Shown here: positions 25,265-36,669 of the stretch, piece after piece
How the letters are laid out: every line of letters begins with the position of its first letter
Position numbering within the stretch: position 1 is the stretch's first letter
Assembly (NCBI RefSeq): GCF_014529535.1
Contig: NW_023503608.1
Location: forward strand, 8,606,501-8,670,500
Reading direction: 5' to 3'
Length of the DNA: 64,000 bases
Origin: Bradysia coprophila
Taxonomy: Eukaryota; Arthropoda; Insecta; Diptera; Sciaridae
The notes under the pieces: model-generated
What the model was told of the DNA's origin: nothing
Seen by the model: only the letters and a program-made list of their open reading frames with translations
Database searches by the model: none
Position numbers and translations under genes: made by a program

Positions 25265-25452
25265 ATTATTCACATCTGTCCACATGTTTATTTAGACACT
25301 TGGGGAGTTATTGCATGAGCCGAAGGCGAATGTTATAACCCCAAGTGTCCAAATAAACATTTGGACAGAGGTGAATACGCTATTTTATCTACCGACGGCG
25401 AAATAATAGCACTTTTTCACTGCTATTATTTCATCTAGGTAGATAAAATACC
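25265..25452. repeat. Two adjacent palindromes
   Basis: First (about 25265-25382): arms with GTTTATTTAGACACTTGGGG and CCCCAAGTGTCCAAATAAAC around a centre containing GAGCCGAAGGCGAA. Second (about 25379-25452): TATTTTATCTACC and GGTAGATAAAATA, with an inner pair GAAATAATAGCA and TGCTATTATTTC around a short loop. Confidence 0.75.
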
Positions 25453-25891
25453 TCACTGATATAAGGCTGTATATAAGAGACTTGTACGAATACTTTCGCA
25501 GGCGCTCGTATACGTATACAGCATTATAGCAGTAATGTACTGATAAATTCATGTCAAAAGTACTTGTAAAGATCCCCTCTAGTGATTTCATGCAAACGTA
25601 GCCATGGCTCATGACCTTTCAAATAATAAATGTAATAACAACTAATAAATGTAGACAGTGACGACAGTGACTCAAGGCTGTAAACTTGCCGACCGTTACT
25701 TTATTAGAGAAACACATTCTTTCACACATAATCCGCATGATCTACTACAGTTTGCAGCCTTGAATCGTTTAACCGAGTCTCTAAATGGTGTTAGAGGGGA
25801 GCATATTATTTTCAGGTACTTAATCAAATCATGCAAGGAATTTTCAAATCTTGAAAGGATCAAGTAAGTTATTTTAAGTGCAGCTCATGAG

Positions 25892-26358
25892 ATAGTAGTC
25901 CAGGTTCTTATGTCGAAAAAAACCGTCTAGCGCGCTAGAGAGTTTGGTAGAATTTCGACCACGGGATATTCTAGAGGGGGTCCAGGTCACCTAACAAATT
26001 TTTTTTTAGGTTCCCAAACCGGTCGAATCGGTAAAAAACCGGTTTTAGTGTAAAACTAAAAACATCTATATCTCCGTTAAAAATCAATATTTTTTTATGC
26101 GGTCAATTTTATTTGAAAAGCCGATCCATTGCCGACATTTCGTGGAATAACTTTTTTTGGGATCTCAAAGCTGCTATCTGGGATGTCCTAAAATGTGACA
26201 CTAAAAAACCGCTAACTTTGACAATCACTGCGGCCTGTAAATCCTAACTGATTTTAAAAATTTTGTTAGGTAACTTGGACCCCCTCTACAATATCCCGTG
26301 GTCAAAATTTCGTTAGAATCTCCAGCGCGCGGAATTACATAAGAACCCGGGCTATAGC
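25892..26358. mobile_element. Long-TIR MITE
   Basis: Left end ATAGTAGTCCAGGTTCTTAT, right end ATAAGAACCCGGGCTATAG. The symmetry runs inward for about 110 bases, for example CACGGGATATTCTAGAGGGG against CCCCTCTACAATATCCCGTG. About 465 bp, no coding potential. Confidence 0.75.
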
Positions 26359-26564
26359 TAGCCTGTTTCTGTCCATTTGTAAGATGAAATTTTATTGGGT
26401 TTTAGAAGAAATTGAATGGTTTTGAGGTAGAAGATGAAAAGAAGATGAACGCTACATCATATCAGGAGCAGATAGTGCTTCTGACGAGTACCTATAGTAG
26501 TAAATATATCATTTTCACTTAATTTTCGTTATTTCATCTTACAATAGATCATTGTCAATGTCGT

Positions 26565-26715
26565 TTGAGATGTCAAATGAGCTGTCATTTTCACAAAGCT
26601 AACCAAAATGTTACAAAAATTTATATGGAGCTGTCATTGTTTGAGGTTAGCTTTGTGAAATTGACAACTTATTTGACACTATTTTGAGAGAAGAACAGTT
26701 ATTTGACACTGATCT
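26565..26715. repeat. Short inverted repeat
   Basis: GTCATTTTCACAAAGCTAAC (about 26585) pairs with GTTAGCTTTGTGAAATTGAC (about 26646), and flanking AATGTCAAATGA-type words continue the symmetry. Non-coding. Confidence 0.6.
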
Positions 26716-26890
26716 ATACTGTTTGATGATGTCTAGCTGAATAAAAGCCTTGCACAAAATGGGATAATAAAAGTAGACCAGCGCACTAGAAACAGCCTTT
26801 ATTAGAATAAGCCCTCGATTAATTTCGTATTATAACATAGTCGAGGCTAGGAGACGGCTAATAATGTTTACTGTAGCTAATACAGTTTAA

Positions 26891-27111
26891 TCAACCTGTC
26901 ACATATTTATTCATATATATTCATCTGTTATCAATAACGACGACAAAAATAATGACAAGCTCTGGGTAATATGGTCCTTTATATAGTAAAATACATGTTT
27001 AAAAAAATTGAAGTATACAAGATTTGAAATCAACAGATTAAAAATACTTTGATAGTAGTAATAGAACCGATAATAATACTGATCATATGCTTGCCGTCTG
27101 TGACAGGTTAA
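26891..27111. mobile_element. TTAA-flanked MITE, copy 3
   Basis: The best preserved copy. Left end CAACCTGTCACATATTTATT (TCAA in place of TTAA), internal ATAATGACAAGCTCTGGG, right end GCTTGCCGTCTGTGACAGG followed by TTAA. Confidence 0.75.
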
Positions 27112-27438
27112 AATTAAAAAGAAGTAAAGAGTACTCGTCGCACAGACTGGTAAGAGGTTAATTGTAAGATGAATCCAGCTATCCAGCCTTGATCTCACTT
27201 GTAACCCCGCTAAGCGAGTGATCAGAAAATCAGTTTGTTTTTGTAAAAGTAAAACACACTTCTTATGACTAGTTTGTCTCTCAATTCCTTTATTTCTGTA
27301 TACGACCCCGAAAACGAGTTCTTAAATCTGAAACATTTTTTTTTGTTTGGAATGGTCCTGGTATCAGCCTACCTAATTTGGTAATTCGATTCTTGTAACG
27401 TAAATAAACTGAGCAATAACGATGAAAAGGCAGAATCA

Positions 27439-29661
27439 TCAATATCTTGACGATTGTTTTTGAGTTGGTTTTAACGGTGATGCCTCATACGGATTCGAGC
27501 GAGGCATATGAGGACTATAATCAGGAGCTGGCACATTCGGTTCTTCGCGTCGAGTATTACGATGGCTTAATTCTCGCACTAACCGGGCATTGTTGTTATC
27601 TCTGCGTAGTTCAATCTCGTCGTCACGGCTCCTTGGTGGCGGATAGAAAGTAGATTGTGCTGGCCGACTCTGCGGCAACGGCTGATTGTCATAGTGTCGT
27701 CTTCGTTCTTCGTACAATGCTGAACCAACGCGTTGTTGATTACGTTGATCAACGGCTACTGTTGGCGCTAACCATAGATTTGGTTGGTTCCTGAATGAAA
27801 TGGAAAATATTGTTGAAATTGAATGTTATCGTCAGCAACGACTAAAATGAGCAACGAGCAAAACAAACTACTACTACTCAAAACTTTTATCAAATGAAGT
27901 AACAGATTTAATGAGTTTAACGCTTTTAAACGGCAATAATTCTGCAAATTTCTTACTTTTGTCCGTAAGCGTCGATTGGATGAGCCTTTTCGTCATTGAC
28001 GAAAGCTCGGTTAGTCGTTCCAATTGGCTCGGTTGGCTAATGGAACAAAGAATAATTTTTTCTTCTCAATACTCGAGTTTAAATTTAAATGGGTTTACTT
28101 GGAATTTGTTGTAGTCAAAGATGTTGAATGTTTGAGCAAACAAGTAAATCGCCAGGGCTACATTTATAATCCATAAAACAAATCCTCTGAATGCTATTGT
28201 CATCATTGCACCGGAAGCAGTTTGGGCTGCGATAAGAACGAATTCCGTGGTAGTGAATTCAGCAGTTGGTATTTGATGAGCTAGATGCTGTACGTTTTTC
28301 GAAGATCAGGAATTAGTTCTACCTTCCGAGAAGATTTAGCGAATATAATTACCATTAAGTCGTTGTAATCAAGGGCAAATAGAATGCCGAACGCAAGATC
28401 CATTAACGACAGCCCTACTGTTATGAAGATCCAAATGTACAGGAAAATATTGGCAATTTTTATGTATCGGTGTGTCACAACTGTTGAGTTTTTGAGAGAA
28501 ATGTTTTTTTAGAGTATAACTCGACAGAGGGTTTTTAGACTTATCAATTGTACTAACCAGCTATCAATGTGATTGAACTTATTGCCCATAAAATGCTAAC
28601 AGCTAAATAGACCCACATCCAAGCATGAACATTTAGCGGTGTCATTAAATTGAGCTGTTCAATTACGCCAAAATTGATATCAGGTAAACCGGGCTGGAAG
28701 CATCCACCTAGACAGGAAGAAAGCCAATATTAAAATCATCATCAAGCTGCATTGAATGTCCCATACCTCGGAAGTACAATTGAAACAGTGTCAATTCAGT
28801 TATTGTTCCGTATGAAGCGATCATGTTTGTAAAGTCCATGTTGCAGTAATAGGCAATTAGCCCAACTATTGATAAGCTGATCCATGCTAGTGATTGGAAC
28901 TGGAAATATTTAAATTTACATTTTCGTTTCGCAATTACGACAGTCAGCAATTAGTGTAGTTTGAGCGTGTTGCAGTCATATTAAAATCTCTAAGGATGTG
29001 TCAAAAGTATATGCCTGTCAAGGCCAGGACATAATATTTAAGGCTAAAGTTGCAAAGGTTCTCTAACACTCGCTACCTATTTCCATCAAGTACCAGTAAT
29101 TTCGTTCCAAATGGTCGTCAAATCACTCAACTGATTTTATAGTGATGATTTAATCGTTTTACGAGGCATCATTCACCAAGAATTCTTTAAACAATCAAAG
29201 TACAAAAAAAGAACCATTCGTCGAATAGATTGATCATAATGTAGTTAATCATCATCTGGCACATGTTAAATTACAAATTTGAACAAAAAAAAGGTGTTGG
29301 TCGATTCAGTTTATCTATTAGACCACATAAGTCACATAAATCAGTTTTTTTGAAAGATTTTTATGTGCCAAGAAAATTTGGGGATTAGTTCAGCCTAAAT
29401 TTTAGAGATAGGAGAGAGGTATGTGAATGTCGAATCGATGGAATTTAGCTATTTTTTCGTTCCCTTAGATACCTTTTGTGGATTGACTACACACTGACAC
29501 AGTAAAACTCTTCGATACGAACTTACGCTAGAATTGTTCCATCAAAACCTTCGAAAACTGAATTAGGGATGACTTCATCAACTTATCATTTTCATACTCA
29601 CAATTCCTATGGCACCAGCAAATATAACAATCGGTCGTAAAAATGCATATGACTCGTACAT
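27439..29661 (-). CDS. Four-span membrane protein, paralogue B (363 aa)
   Basis: Seven exons on the minus strand: 29661-29602, 28899-28767, 28707-28558, 28480-28353, 28287-28099, 28036-27957 and 27790-27439. The GT-AG joins give an unbroken 363-codon frame. Four hydrophobic spans match those of paralogue A: span 1 is split by intron 1 at the same place, before FQS; YFRG corresponds to YFRD of A; and ISLMDLAFGILFALDY-like sequence corresponds to the ILDAVASGFF region. The tail is shorter than in A and rich in Arg, Asp, Asn and Gln, with YEERRRHYDNQ and PAPDYSPHMPR, the latter matching A's PVPDYTLHFPK. Function unknown; the shared motif hints at a common cytosolic partner. The 80-nt sixth exon is easily missed but is required to keep frame (AA|G gives Lys). 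Confidence 0.85.
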
Positions 29662-30780
29662 TTTGAATTTTTATGATTGCCAATTGCCTGTTGTGCGCCG
29701 TATCGATTAATTGGATATTTTTTTTTTGCTAAAATTGCCTTAGCTAGTAAATCATCCACCAATCAATTAAATTGTAACAAGAAATAATAAAATTTTTCTA
29801 GCGACACTTATTCATTGCACATAAATTTCCGACTCACTATCGCTCAATATCTGTTTTAGAACTGAACGTAAAGATAATACTTTTTTGGAGTTTTTCGCTA
29901 GATTTTACAAAATTTTCATTCGATTTGCCGGAATGGTTCATTAGTTTAGCTGCTTACATTTGTACGGACAGATCTGTTTAGTTAAACTTAAAGTTATTAA
30001 GCATAATAATAGGACATCACCTTCCCAGGAATTTCTTTTCCTATGAAAGATGGTTACGAAAATTTAGTAGGTAATGGGTAGGTTAGGTAACTTGATGTGA
30101 TAAGTCGTCGTCTCTGAAGATAGTCACTTAGATGTCTTTTTATAATCATTCAGGTCAATTATTTGTTTCCGTTAGCTTTTTTGAAAATAATTATCGACTT
30201 CGAACCGATTAGTGAGCGACAGTTTATCGCATCTCTTCTTGTACTATATTTTATTATCGCTGTTATCGATACTTACTGGAATCGCATTAATAGATAAAAT
30301 ATTTGTGTTCCCTTTAAGATTAGCATTTCGGTAACCTCTGCGCACACGTACATACATTGAAGAGGTTACGATATTATATGACGCTTAGCCAAAGTTTAAC
30401 ATTTTATTAGTTAATGACAACAAGATTTATGTTGTGATACGATTAGGCTTCATGTTATGGTATTAACAATGGAGCTGAAGCATTAAACTGATATAATGTC
30501 TTAGCATATAATAGTACAGCATAGATTACATTTATGATTGATGCAAAGTATGTCGAAGGCTTCTGGTCATTTACATTAAGTACTGCTAACAAGGGAAGAA
30601 CGTAGTCAACGATGTCCTCATTTTGATAGAGAAACTCTTAAAACCATTAATCCTTATCCTTGGTCAATGATAAACCTCATAATTTCTTAAAAAAAGTCAC
30701 ACAAATTTTCCTCTATTCTTCTATATTTGCTCAACTATTTTCTAGCATTAGCTACGTTTCCCTCCAACAAAAACGGAGAT
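29662..30780. other. Upstream flank of gene B; no gene
   Basis: Should contain the promoter of paralogue B. I see no clear TATA box and no other gene. Confidence 0.35.
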
Positions 30781-30927
30781 GTCGCAACCAGATATATACA
30801 AGAATAGACCGGCTAAAGCCTGGTGAGGTCTTTTTTCTTTTTCTGGAGGCAAGGCGGAAGAGTAGCTTTCATCAGTCGACATCTAGCTGTTGAAGAGTAA
30901 ATATCTCTACCAACGTTTTACCAATTT

Positions 30928-31740
30928 GGTATTCAACTACCAGTTTGGTAGTCAACTACCAAAAATTAAACTTTAAATAGGCGAGCATGTAGAATAATTT
31001 CGTCAGTCGGTGTGTAGTTCTCAAATAGTAAACATCTCTTCCCCAAAAATCTGTGAGCTATCGGTGATCAGATAACAAATAATTATTATTTGCCTGGTGT
31101 TGATATGCTCATGGTGGCTTGGCAGTTTTAAATGTCAATCCACCTCGCAACTACCAACTACCAAAGCTACCGACTACCAAATTTCCGATTTATAAATATC
31201 CGAGCATGTAGAATAATTTCGTCAGTCGGTGCGTAGTTCTCGAATAGTAAACATCTCTTCCCAAAAATTACGTTTGGTAGTCAATTATAGCCTTGGTAGT
31301 CCAACTACCAACTACCAAATTTTCGAATTGCAATGTTAACTGTGAGCTATCGGTGATCAGATAACAAATAATTATTATTTGCCTGGTGTTGATATGCTCA
31401 TGGTGGCTTTGCAATTTTGAATGTCAATCCAGCTCGAAACTACCAACTACCAAAGCTACCAACTACCAAATTTTCGATTTATAAATATCCGAGCATGTAG
31501 AATAATTTCGTTTGGTAGTCAATTATAGCCTTGGTAGTCCAACTACCAACTACCAAATTTTCGAATTGCAATGTTAACTGTGAGCTATCGGTGATCAGAT
31601 AACAAATAATTATTATTTGCCTGGTGTTGATATGCTCATGGTGGCTTTGCAATTTTGAATGTCAATCCAGCTCGAAACTACCAACTACCAAAGCTACCAA
31701 CTACCGACTGAGAGCTACCAAAACTACCAAATTTGTGGAA
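30928..31740. repeat. CTACCAA-rich minisatellite
   Basis: A long unit containing GTGAGCTATCGGTGATCAGA starts at 31052, 31342 and 31580, so the spacing is 289-290 and then 238. The shorter unit lacks about 51 bases (a block with TCAGTCGGTGCGTAGTTC). Each unit carries several tandem copies of AACTACCAA in both orientations (TTGGTAGT and ACTACCAA). Confidence 0.8.
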
Positions 31741-31792
31741 CAGACAGACGGACAGACAGACAGACAGACGGACATACAGACAGACAGACAAA
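31741..31792. repeat. (CAGA/CGGA)n microsatellite
   Basis: Tandem CAGA with some CGGA and CATA units directly after the minisatellite. A frame reading Thr-Asp-Arg-Gln through it is not a gene. Confidence 0.85.
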
Positions 31793-31948
31793 TCGGCCAT
31801 AATAGGGAATTTTTTCTAGAAGAAAAAAGACCGAAACTCGACCTATTTTCACCAGATCTTTACGATATATTCATTGTTAGTATCGGTTACATGTATGATT
31901 CCCAATGTAAAGAGTATCATAAACTTTAATACATGTAACGATTTATAA

Positions 31949-32042
31949 TTAACCTGTCACATGCGGCTATTCTGTTATTGATAACGACGACAAAAATAAT
32001 GACAAGCTCTAGGGTAATATGGTCCTTTTTATATAGTAAATA
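31949..32042. mobile_element. TTAA-flanked MITE, copy 4 (left part only)
   Basis: TTAACCTGTCACATGCGGC, then ATAACGACGACAAAAATAAT. The similarity to the other copies stops at about 32042, just where the foldback at 32046 begins. The right end is missing. Confidence 0.7.
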
Positions 32043-32045
32043 GTA

Positions 32046-32165
32046 CATTACGTCCGAGGTTCCAAATTTTTATTTTGATGAGTGTGGACGTTTTGGCCCG
32101 ACCCGAAGGGGAGGGCTGTATTCCCACTCGTCAAAATAAAAATTTTGAACCTCGTACGTACAGTG
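32046..32165. repeat. Palindrome with CGAGGTTCC arms
   Basis: TACGTCCGAGGTTCCAAATT and AATTTTGAACCTCGTACGTA are inverted; inside them TTATTTTGATGAGTG pairs with CACTCGTCAAAATAA. The centre contains GGCCCGACCCGAAGGGGAGG. The arm terminus is shared with the palindrome at 60.4 kb. Confidence 0.75.
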
Positions 32166-32240
32166 CTTTACGTGCTTCTGGTCGGTAAATGCGAAAAATG
32201 TACTAAAAAAATGCATTTACCGACGAGAAGCCCGTAAACA

Positions 32241-32440
32241 CGGCAGAGTAAAAGTAACCCAGGCAGTAGCGCTTGTTTGCTAAGGGACCTGAATAATCTA
32301 GTAGCCGTATGTTTTTTGCGAATTAAATTTTTCAACTTATGTCAGTGTTCATTTGAGTTCATTTTCATACAGTGTATTAGGTCCCTCATTTGACGTTTCA
32401 ATAATGAACCGTTCCTGCCAGGTTTACTTTTACTCTGCCG
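32241..32440. mobile_element. 200-bp TIR MITE
   Basis: Terminal inverted repeats of about 24 bases: CGGCAGAGTAAAAGTAACCC at the left, GGTTTACTTTTACTCTGCCG at the right, continuing to CAGGCAG and CTGCCAG. A hairpin (TCGGTAAATGC/GCATTTACCGA) lies immediately to the left at about 32191-32224. Confidence 0.8.
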
Positions 32441-33312
32441 TGCCGTAAAAATACTATTTCTGAAAACATAAACAAAGTTGAACGGTCACTTAGGTCACTT
32501 TACGGTGTGAAACGTTCTATTTTCTCCCCACGAGAAAGAAAGTGTGCTGCACTTTTCTCACCAGAAATGTCGTTCGACCAATCGTCAACAAATCGCTATT
32601 TGTTCAACAAGAGTGTTGTCACCCGAAAACATGAAATTTCATACTATTTGTTCGAGGTCAACACAACGTATTTCCAACAAAGCTCCCAAAGTTTTATCTG
32701 AAGTGAGAAAATGACTATTTTCTTGCCAGCGGTGTGAAAACACAAATTTCTTATTGACTATTGTAGCAGTGTTTTGGCGTCTGTGTCTCTCGCTTTTCGT
32801 GCTTCGGTGAGGGCATTTGTACTCACTGATTCGGTTATGAAGAAGCACGGGTTTTTGCTATCGGCGGGCTGACCGTTTTAGTATCCGTTGATTTAAGCAG
32901 CTATACCTGACATCACACTAATTCATTCTTTGTTCAATATATTTTCATGACACTGCTACCATTTGCGTACGACCACATTATCCTGCTAAGCACACGTTTT
33001 CAATTCATGCACGCACTGCCACATAATACACACCTCCTCACATCATCGTACCTTGCGCACGCTATCCAATCACAGACACGAGCCATCGTACATGCATTGG
33101 TCAATGAAATTAAATGTAATGAAGTGTAATTTTGTTATTTGGACTTGGGTAAAGGCTAGGGTCGTCTCCGACGGGTCGACTTGGACGACACTCGCCTCCG
33201 GCTTATGCTCATTATTAAGCCAGTAAGCGAAATCATTTTAAACATTGAGGGAAAACAAGGCCAGGTCACATCGCGGTAAAACTTTTATAACTAAATTGAT
33301 GTTTTTCGTTTC
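32441..33312. other. No gene recognised
   Basis: Short frames only (32507-32701, 32947-33129). The phrase ACTCGCCTCCGGCTTATGCTC at about 33190 resembles palindrome apices elsewhere. Confidence 0.35.
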
Positions 33313-33607
33313 GCGAGGAAAAATACAATTGTTAAAAGTTTCGTACGTGCAGAATATGAACCAGCTGAATATCACCAGCTGATCTACTAACACACACTTA
33401 CCGTATGATATACAATCAAAACACATTCTGAACAATTTGTTTACTTCAACCATACGTGTTATGTGCGCGCATAGATGACGTTAACGTAGAAATGCACTGT
33501 GTGTAGGTTGTTTACAATACAAAGTGTTTTTGTTCGTACACCAGCTGCTGATATTCAGCTGGTTCTTATTCTGCACATAGGAAACTTTCAACAATTGTAG
33601 GAAATTC
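33313..33607. mobile_element. Foldback MITE, about 290 bp
   Basis: Arms of about 60 bases: TACAATTGTTAAAAGTTTC (about 33324) against GAAACTTTCAACAATTGTA (about 33581), and GAACCAGCTGAATATCA against TGATATTCAGCTGGTTC. The centre is non-coding. Confidence 0.8.
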
Positions 33608-34719
33608 CAACTTCAATCTTGTTGAAATTTCGTATTTTCTCCTCTCGTAACCAAATAAAAACTGTTTCAGATGAGAAAGCGAGGATTTTGCTACAAATTT
33701 TGATTGTAGTCACTCTACCTTAATTCCTATCTCAATAGTTATTTAGTCTTGGACGGGCGTTCGGTCGAAAAAACTAATTTTTCCAAGCCTCTTGGACAAT
33801 TGATTTTAGGCAATCTCGCGAGATGTATAAGCGAAAGTGCCTAAAATTATTCATCAAAGACGGATATACACATACAAATTTTCATGCAAAACTTTGAGCC
33901 TTGAAGCATGAAAACGAGTTGTATAAGATATAAGTAACTAGAACAAATTTCGGGCTGTGGACTATAATAGGAAGAATTACAACGTTTGCATCTACTAAGT
34001 TACTTCAACAAAGTGCCCATAACATATCCACACACTCGGAACTTGCCAAATGAAATATCAAAAACTTACGTAAATTGTTTTCATAGCACATTTCAGTACC
34101 ACCGCTGGCAATAATATCGCTAACAGAATAAATGAACGAAGATTCTATTTTAATAATTGTTATCTCTTCTGCCCCCTGCAAACAACATTTTTCATACATA
34201 ATGTCAGTAAAGGTCATCATAACTCAAGCAGACCATTACAGAACGTTCAATTAGAGATTCGTTGAAAATATGATTTTGTTTCATTTTTATTGATCGTACT
34301 GCGCCTGAGTCGGTTAATTTGTTATACGCAATTAGCATGAACACAATAGTATAGAGGCAGAAGTGCATTCAATGAATATTGCAACGTATATAGTACAAAC
34401 TTTGAATATTCTCCCGCTGTACGAAGCGGTATATAAAATTCAACCGAATCAGACAACCCCACGAGAAATCGGTTTCCTTGCCGTCACTGCCGTCACTGTC
34501 AAACATTAAATTTTTAAGCGGCATATTCCTTATCAAAATTACAACAACACGAATGGTATTTTTTTGGTTCTTATCGAAACTGTGCTGGGGTTACTCGAGA
34601 TTTTAAAAATTCATTGCAAATTGCCAGTGCGAGTAACATTGTCAGGAGATACAGACCAGTACACTCTGTTGTCGGTTCCAATTTTAATTGAGAAATTTAC
34701 CAAATTTTTCCTATAAAAA
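33608..34719. other. Upstream flank of ppl; no gene
   Basis: A partial inverted pair around 33786-33850 (GATTTTAGGCAATCTCGCGA and GTGCCTAAAATTATTCATC) echoes the palindrome at 36.5 kb. Otherwise A+T-rich. Confidence 0.4.
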
Positions 34720-35560
34720 ATGGTGTTGTGCAATGCATTTGGTTTATCGTGCCGTGTCATGGTACTTGCTCGTAACAATGTGTTGAGATCGATGCACTTG
34801 GAAAAGAAGCGCTTTTTGAGTGTGTCACATGCACTGTTGAAAGGTAAAAGGTCTACAGAAATTTGATCATTTCAATTCGTCTAATCAATTCCTAAAAATC
34901 GATTTAGAACGACTATATACAGAAAAGCACGAATGGGTACTTGTTGACGGAGAAACCGGAACGGTGGGAATCTCAAGCTACGCTCAGGTAAATATTAATT
35001 GTTTTAGTCTTTTATCGTTCGAAATTCTCTGTGCGACTGTGAAATGTATACATATATTTGTGATAAGGATGGGCCTGTTTGTTAGCCTTTTTTCATTTAA
35101 TTGAGTCATTTATACTATTTCGATTGATTCAATTTCTTTCTTTTTCTGCAAACAAACAGGAAGCGCTTGGTGACATCGTATTTGCACAGGTAAAGGTTAG
35201 ATTGGGGTTAACCTAAACAATTTTTCTAAAAACTCCAGGTTAACCTGATCGTAATCGGAATCACTATACCTAAAATGTTAAATTTCATTTGCACAGTTAC
35301 CAACGGTTGGTCAATCCTTGAAACAGCATGAAGAATGTGGAGCACTGGAAAGTGTGAAGGCGGCCAGTGAATTGTATTCGCCCATATCTGGATCGGTTGT
35401 GGAGAAGAACGATGCTGTCGAGAACACACCGTCACTAGTCAATACGTCATGCTATGAGGATGGATGGTTGTTCAGAGTAAAAATTACGAAACGCGACGAA
35501 CTGACCTCATTGATGGACGAAAAAACCTACGAACAATACTTGCAAAAGGCCGATCATTAA
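34720..35560 (+). CDS. ppl: Glycine cleavage system H protein, mitochondrial
   Basis: Four exons: 34720-34843, 34908-34987, 35160-35189 (only 30 nt) and 35297-35560, giving 165 aa. The H protein shuttles the methylamine group of glycine between the P, T and L proteins in the mitochondrial matrix on a lipoyl arm. Residues 1 to about 38 are basic and hydroxylated with no acidic residue before Glu28, as in a matrix targeting peptide. The mature part shows YTEKHEWV, GISSYAQEALGDIVFAQLP and the lipoylation site GALESVKAASELYSP, with the modified Lys at 99. The family ending SCYEDGWLF is present. Length and motif order match animal GCSH; the fly gene is named pumpless. An AATAAA follows at 35746. 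Confidence 0.96.
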
Positions 35561-36455
35561 GTTAGTTCATCAATTTAATTTATTTTTTATTTTAGATTGT
35601 TTTTATGAAAAACGTTCAAGTGCTAATCGGTGATCCAGAATTTTTTCTTTCTTTTTCTCTTTTGTAAAAATGCTTAGATTTAATCGAAACTCGAATCGTG
35701 TATTTGCCGCTTTTTTTGGTGAGGAACACACGCAGTTTTGTTTTCAATAAAAAAAAATCAGATCATGTTTTAACTGTGACTTTGATTCGCGTGGTTACAG
35801 TGCGTTATCGCCATTTGGCTTTGAAATTAATAAACGTCGTTATACAGGTCAAAGGCGCACTGTTGATAACACGTAAGTGTAGCAGAGGCCCTGCAGCGTA
35901 ATAAGTTGTTTTTTTGTTCCTCTGTAGATGTGTAATATTATTACGATTCGTAGTAGAAGTAGGTATAATAAACACAAAAACACGATTACGACATTGAATT
36001 GGTCTGCAATCGAAAAATGCGGCCAATGGTTTAAACATGATATTCGACATTGTTGGTCGTTGGCAGAGGTTATGGAGCTGAAATATTCTTTTCGTCGTAA
36101 ATGATCCTGGTGTCTTCAAAAGCTTTGTGTTCTACTGTAAGAACACCAGCTTTAAACGTCACTGCTGTAAATCTTAGAAAATTAAGTGAAGCAAAATCCA
36201 AAAGTATTAAAGAAAAAAAGCTGCGAAAATATACATTTTCTTGCTGAGTATCTACAAGAGTAATATTGGGGTCATAGATGACATTCAGAAATAAGAAATT
36301 TTCTCAACTCAGTGAAGAAAGTTGAAATTTTCGTTGCTTCTATTGAGAAAAAAGTTGTATGTAACTCTAACTCAGTGATAATAGTTATTTTCATGTGTCG
36401 GGGCCGAAAATGAATGAGTTTTGAGATTTTTCTCTGGTTTTCGACCCCTTATATG
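35561..36455. other. 3' flank of ppl; no further gene
   Basis: 3' UTR, then A+T-rich DNA. A sequence at about 36300-36400 (TTTTCGTTGCTTCTATTGAG, then AAGTTGTATG) weakly resembles the left flank of the 3.8 kb foldback. Confidence 0.4.
35746..35751 (+). terminator. Candidate polyadenylation signal of ppl
   Basis: AATAAA 186 bases past the stop codon, followed by an A-run. Confidence 0.5.
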
Positions 36456-36565
36456 AACATTTTTTTGTGTATCTGTTTTGGACGATTGATTTTAGGCACT
36501 TCGTTCGGGCTACAACTCGCGAAATTGCCTAAAACAATCGTCCAAAACAGATACACAAATGAACA
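36456..36565. repeat. Near-perfect palindrome
   Basis: TGTGTATCTGTTTTGGACGA and TCGTCCAAAACAGATACACA are exact inverses. Inside them GATTTTAGGCA pairs imperfectly with TGCCTAAAAC. The centre reads CTTCGTTCGGGCTACAACTC. Half-copies with GGACGACCGATTTTAGGC occur at 62.65 kb and (diverged) at 33.79 kb. Confidence 0.85.
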
Positions 36566-36669
36566 GTCCACAATAAATACAACTTTATCCGCCTAAAACA
36601 AAATTTCCTACTTATCCCTCTAGAGCATTTTTGTTTATCTCGGTATATAATGTTCTCGGCAGATAAAAA

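Larger units (their letters stand above)
30800..31850. mobile_element. Possible TIR element around a minisatellite
   Basis: GAGGTCTTTTTTCTTTTTCT (about 30828) and AGAAGAAAAAAGACCGAAAC (about 31818) form an inverted pair of about 20 bases flanking the CTACCAA minisatellite and a (CAGA)n run. The boundaries are approximate. Confidence 0.4.

Noticed and set aside
31624..31929. 101-codon frame with Thr-Asp-Arg-Gln repeats
   Set aside because: It reads through the minisatellite and the CAGA microsatellite.
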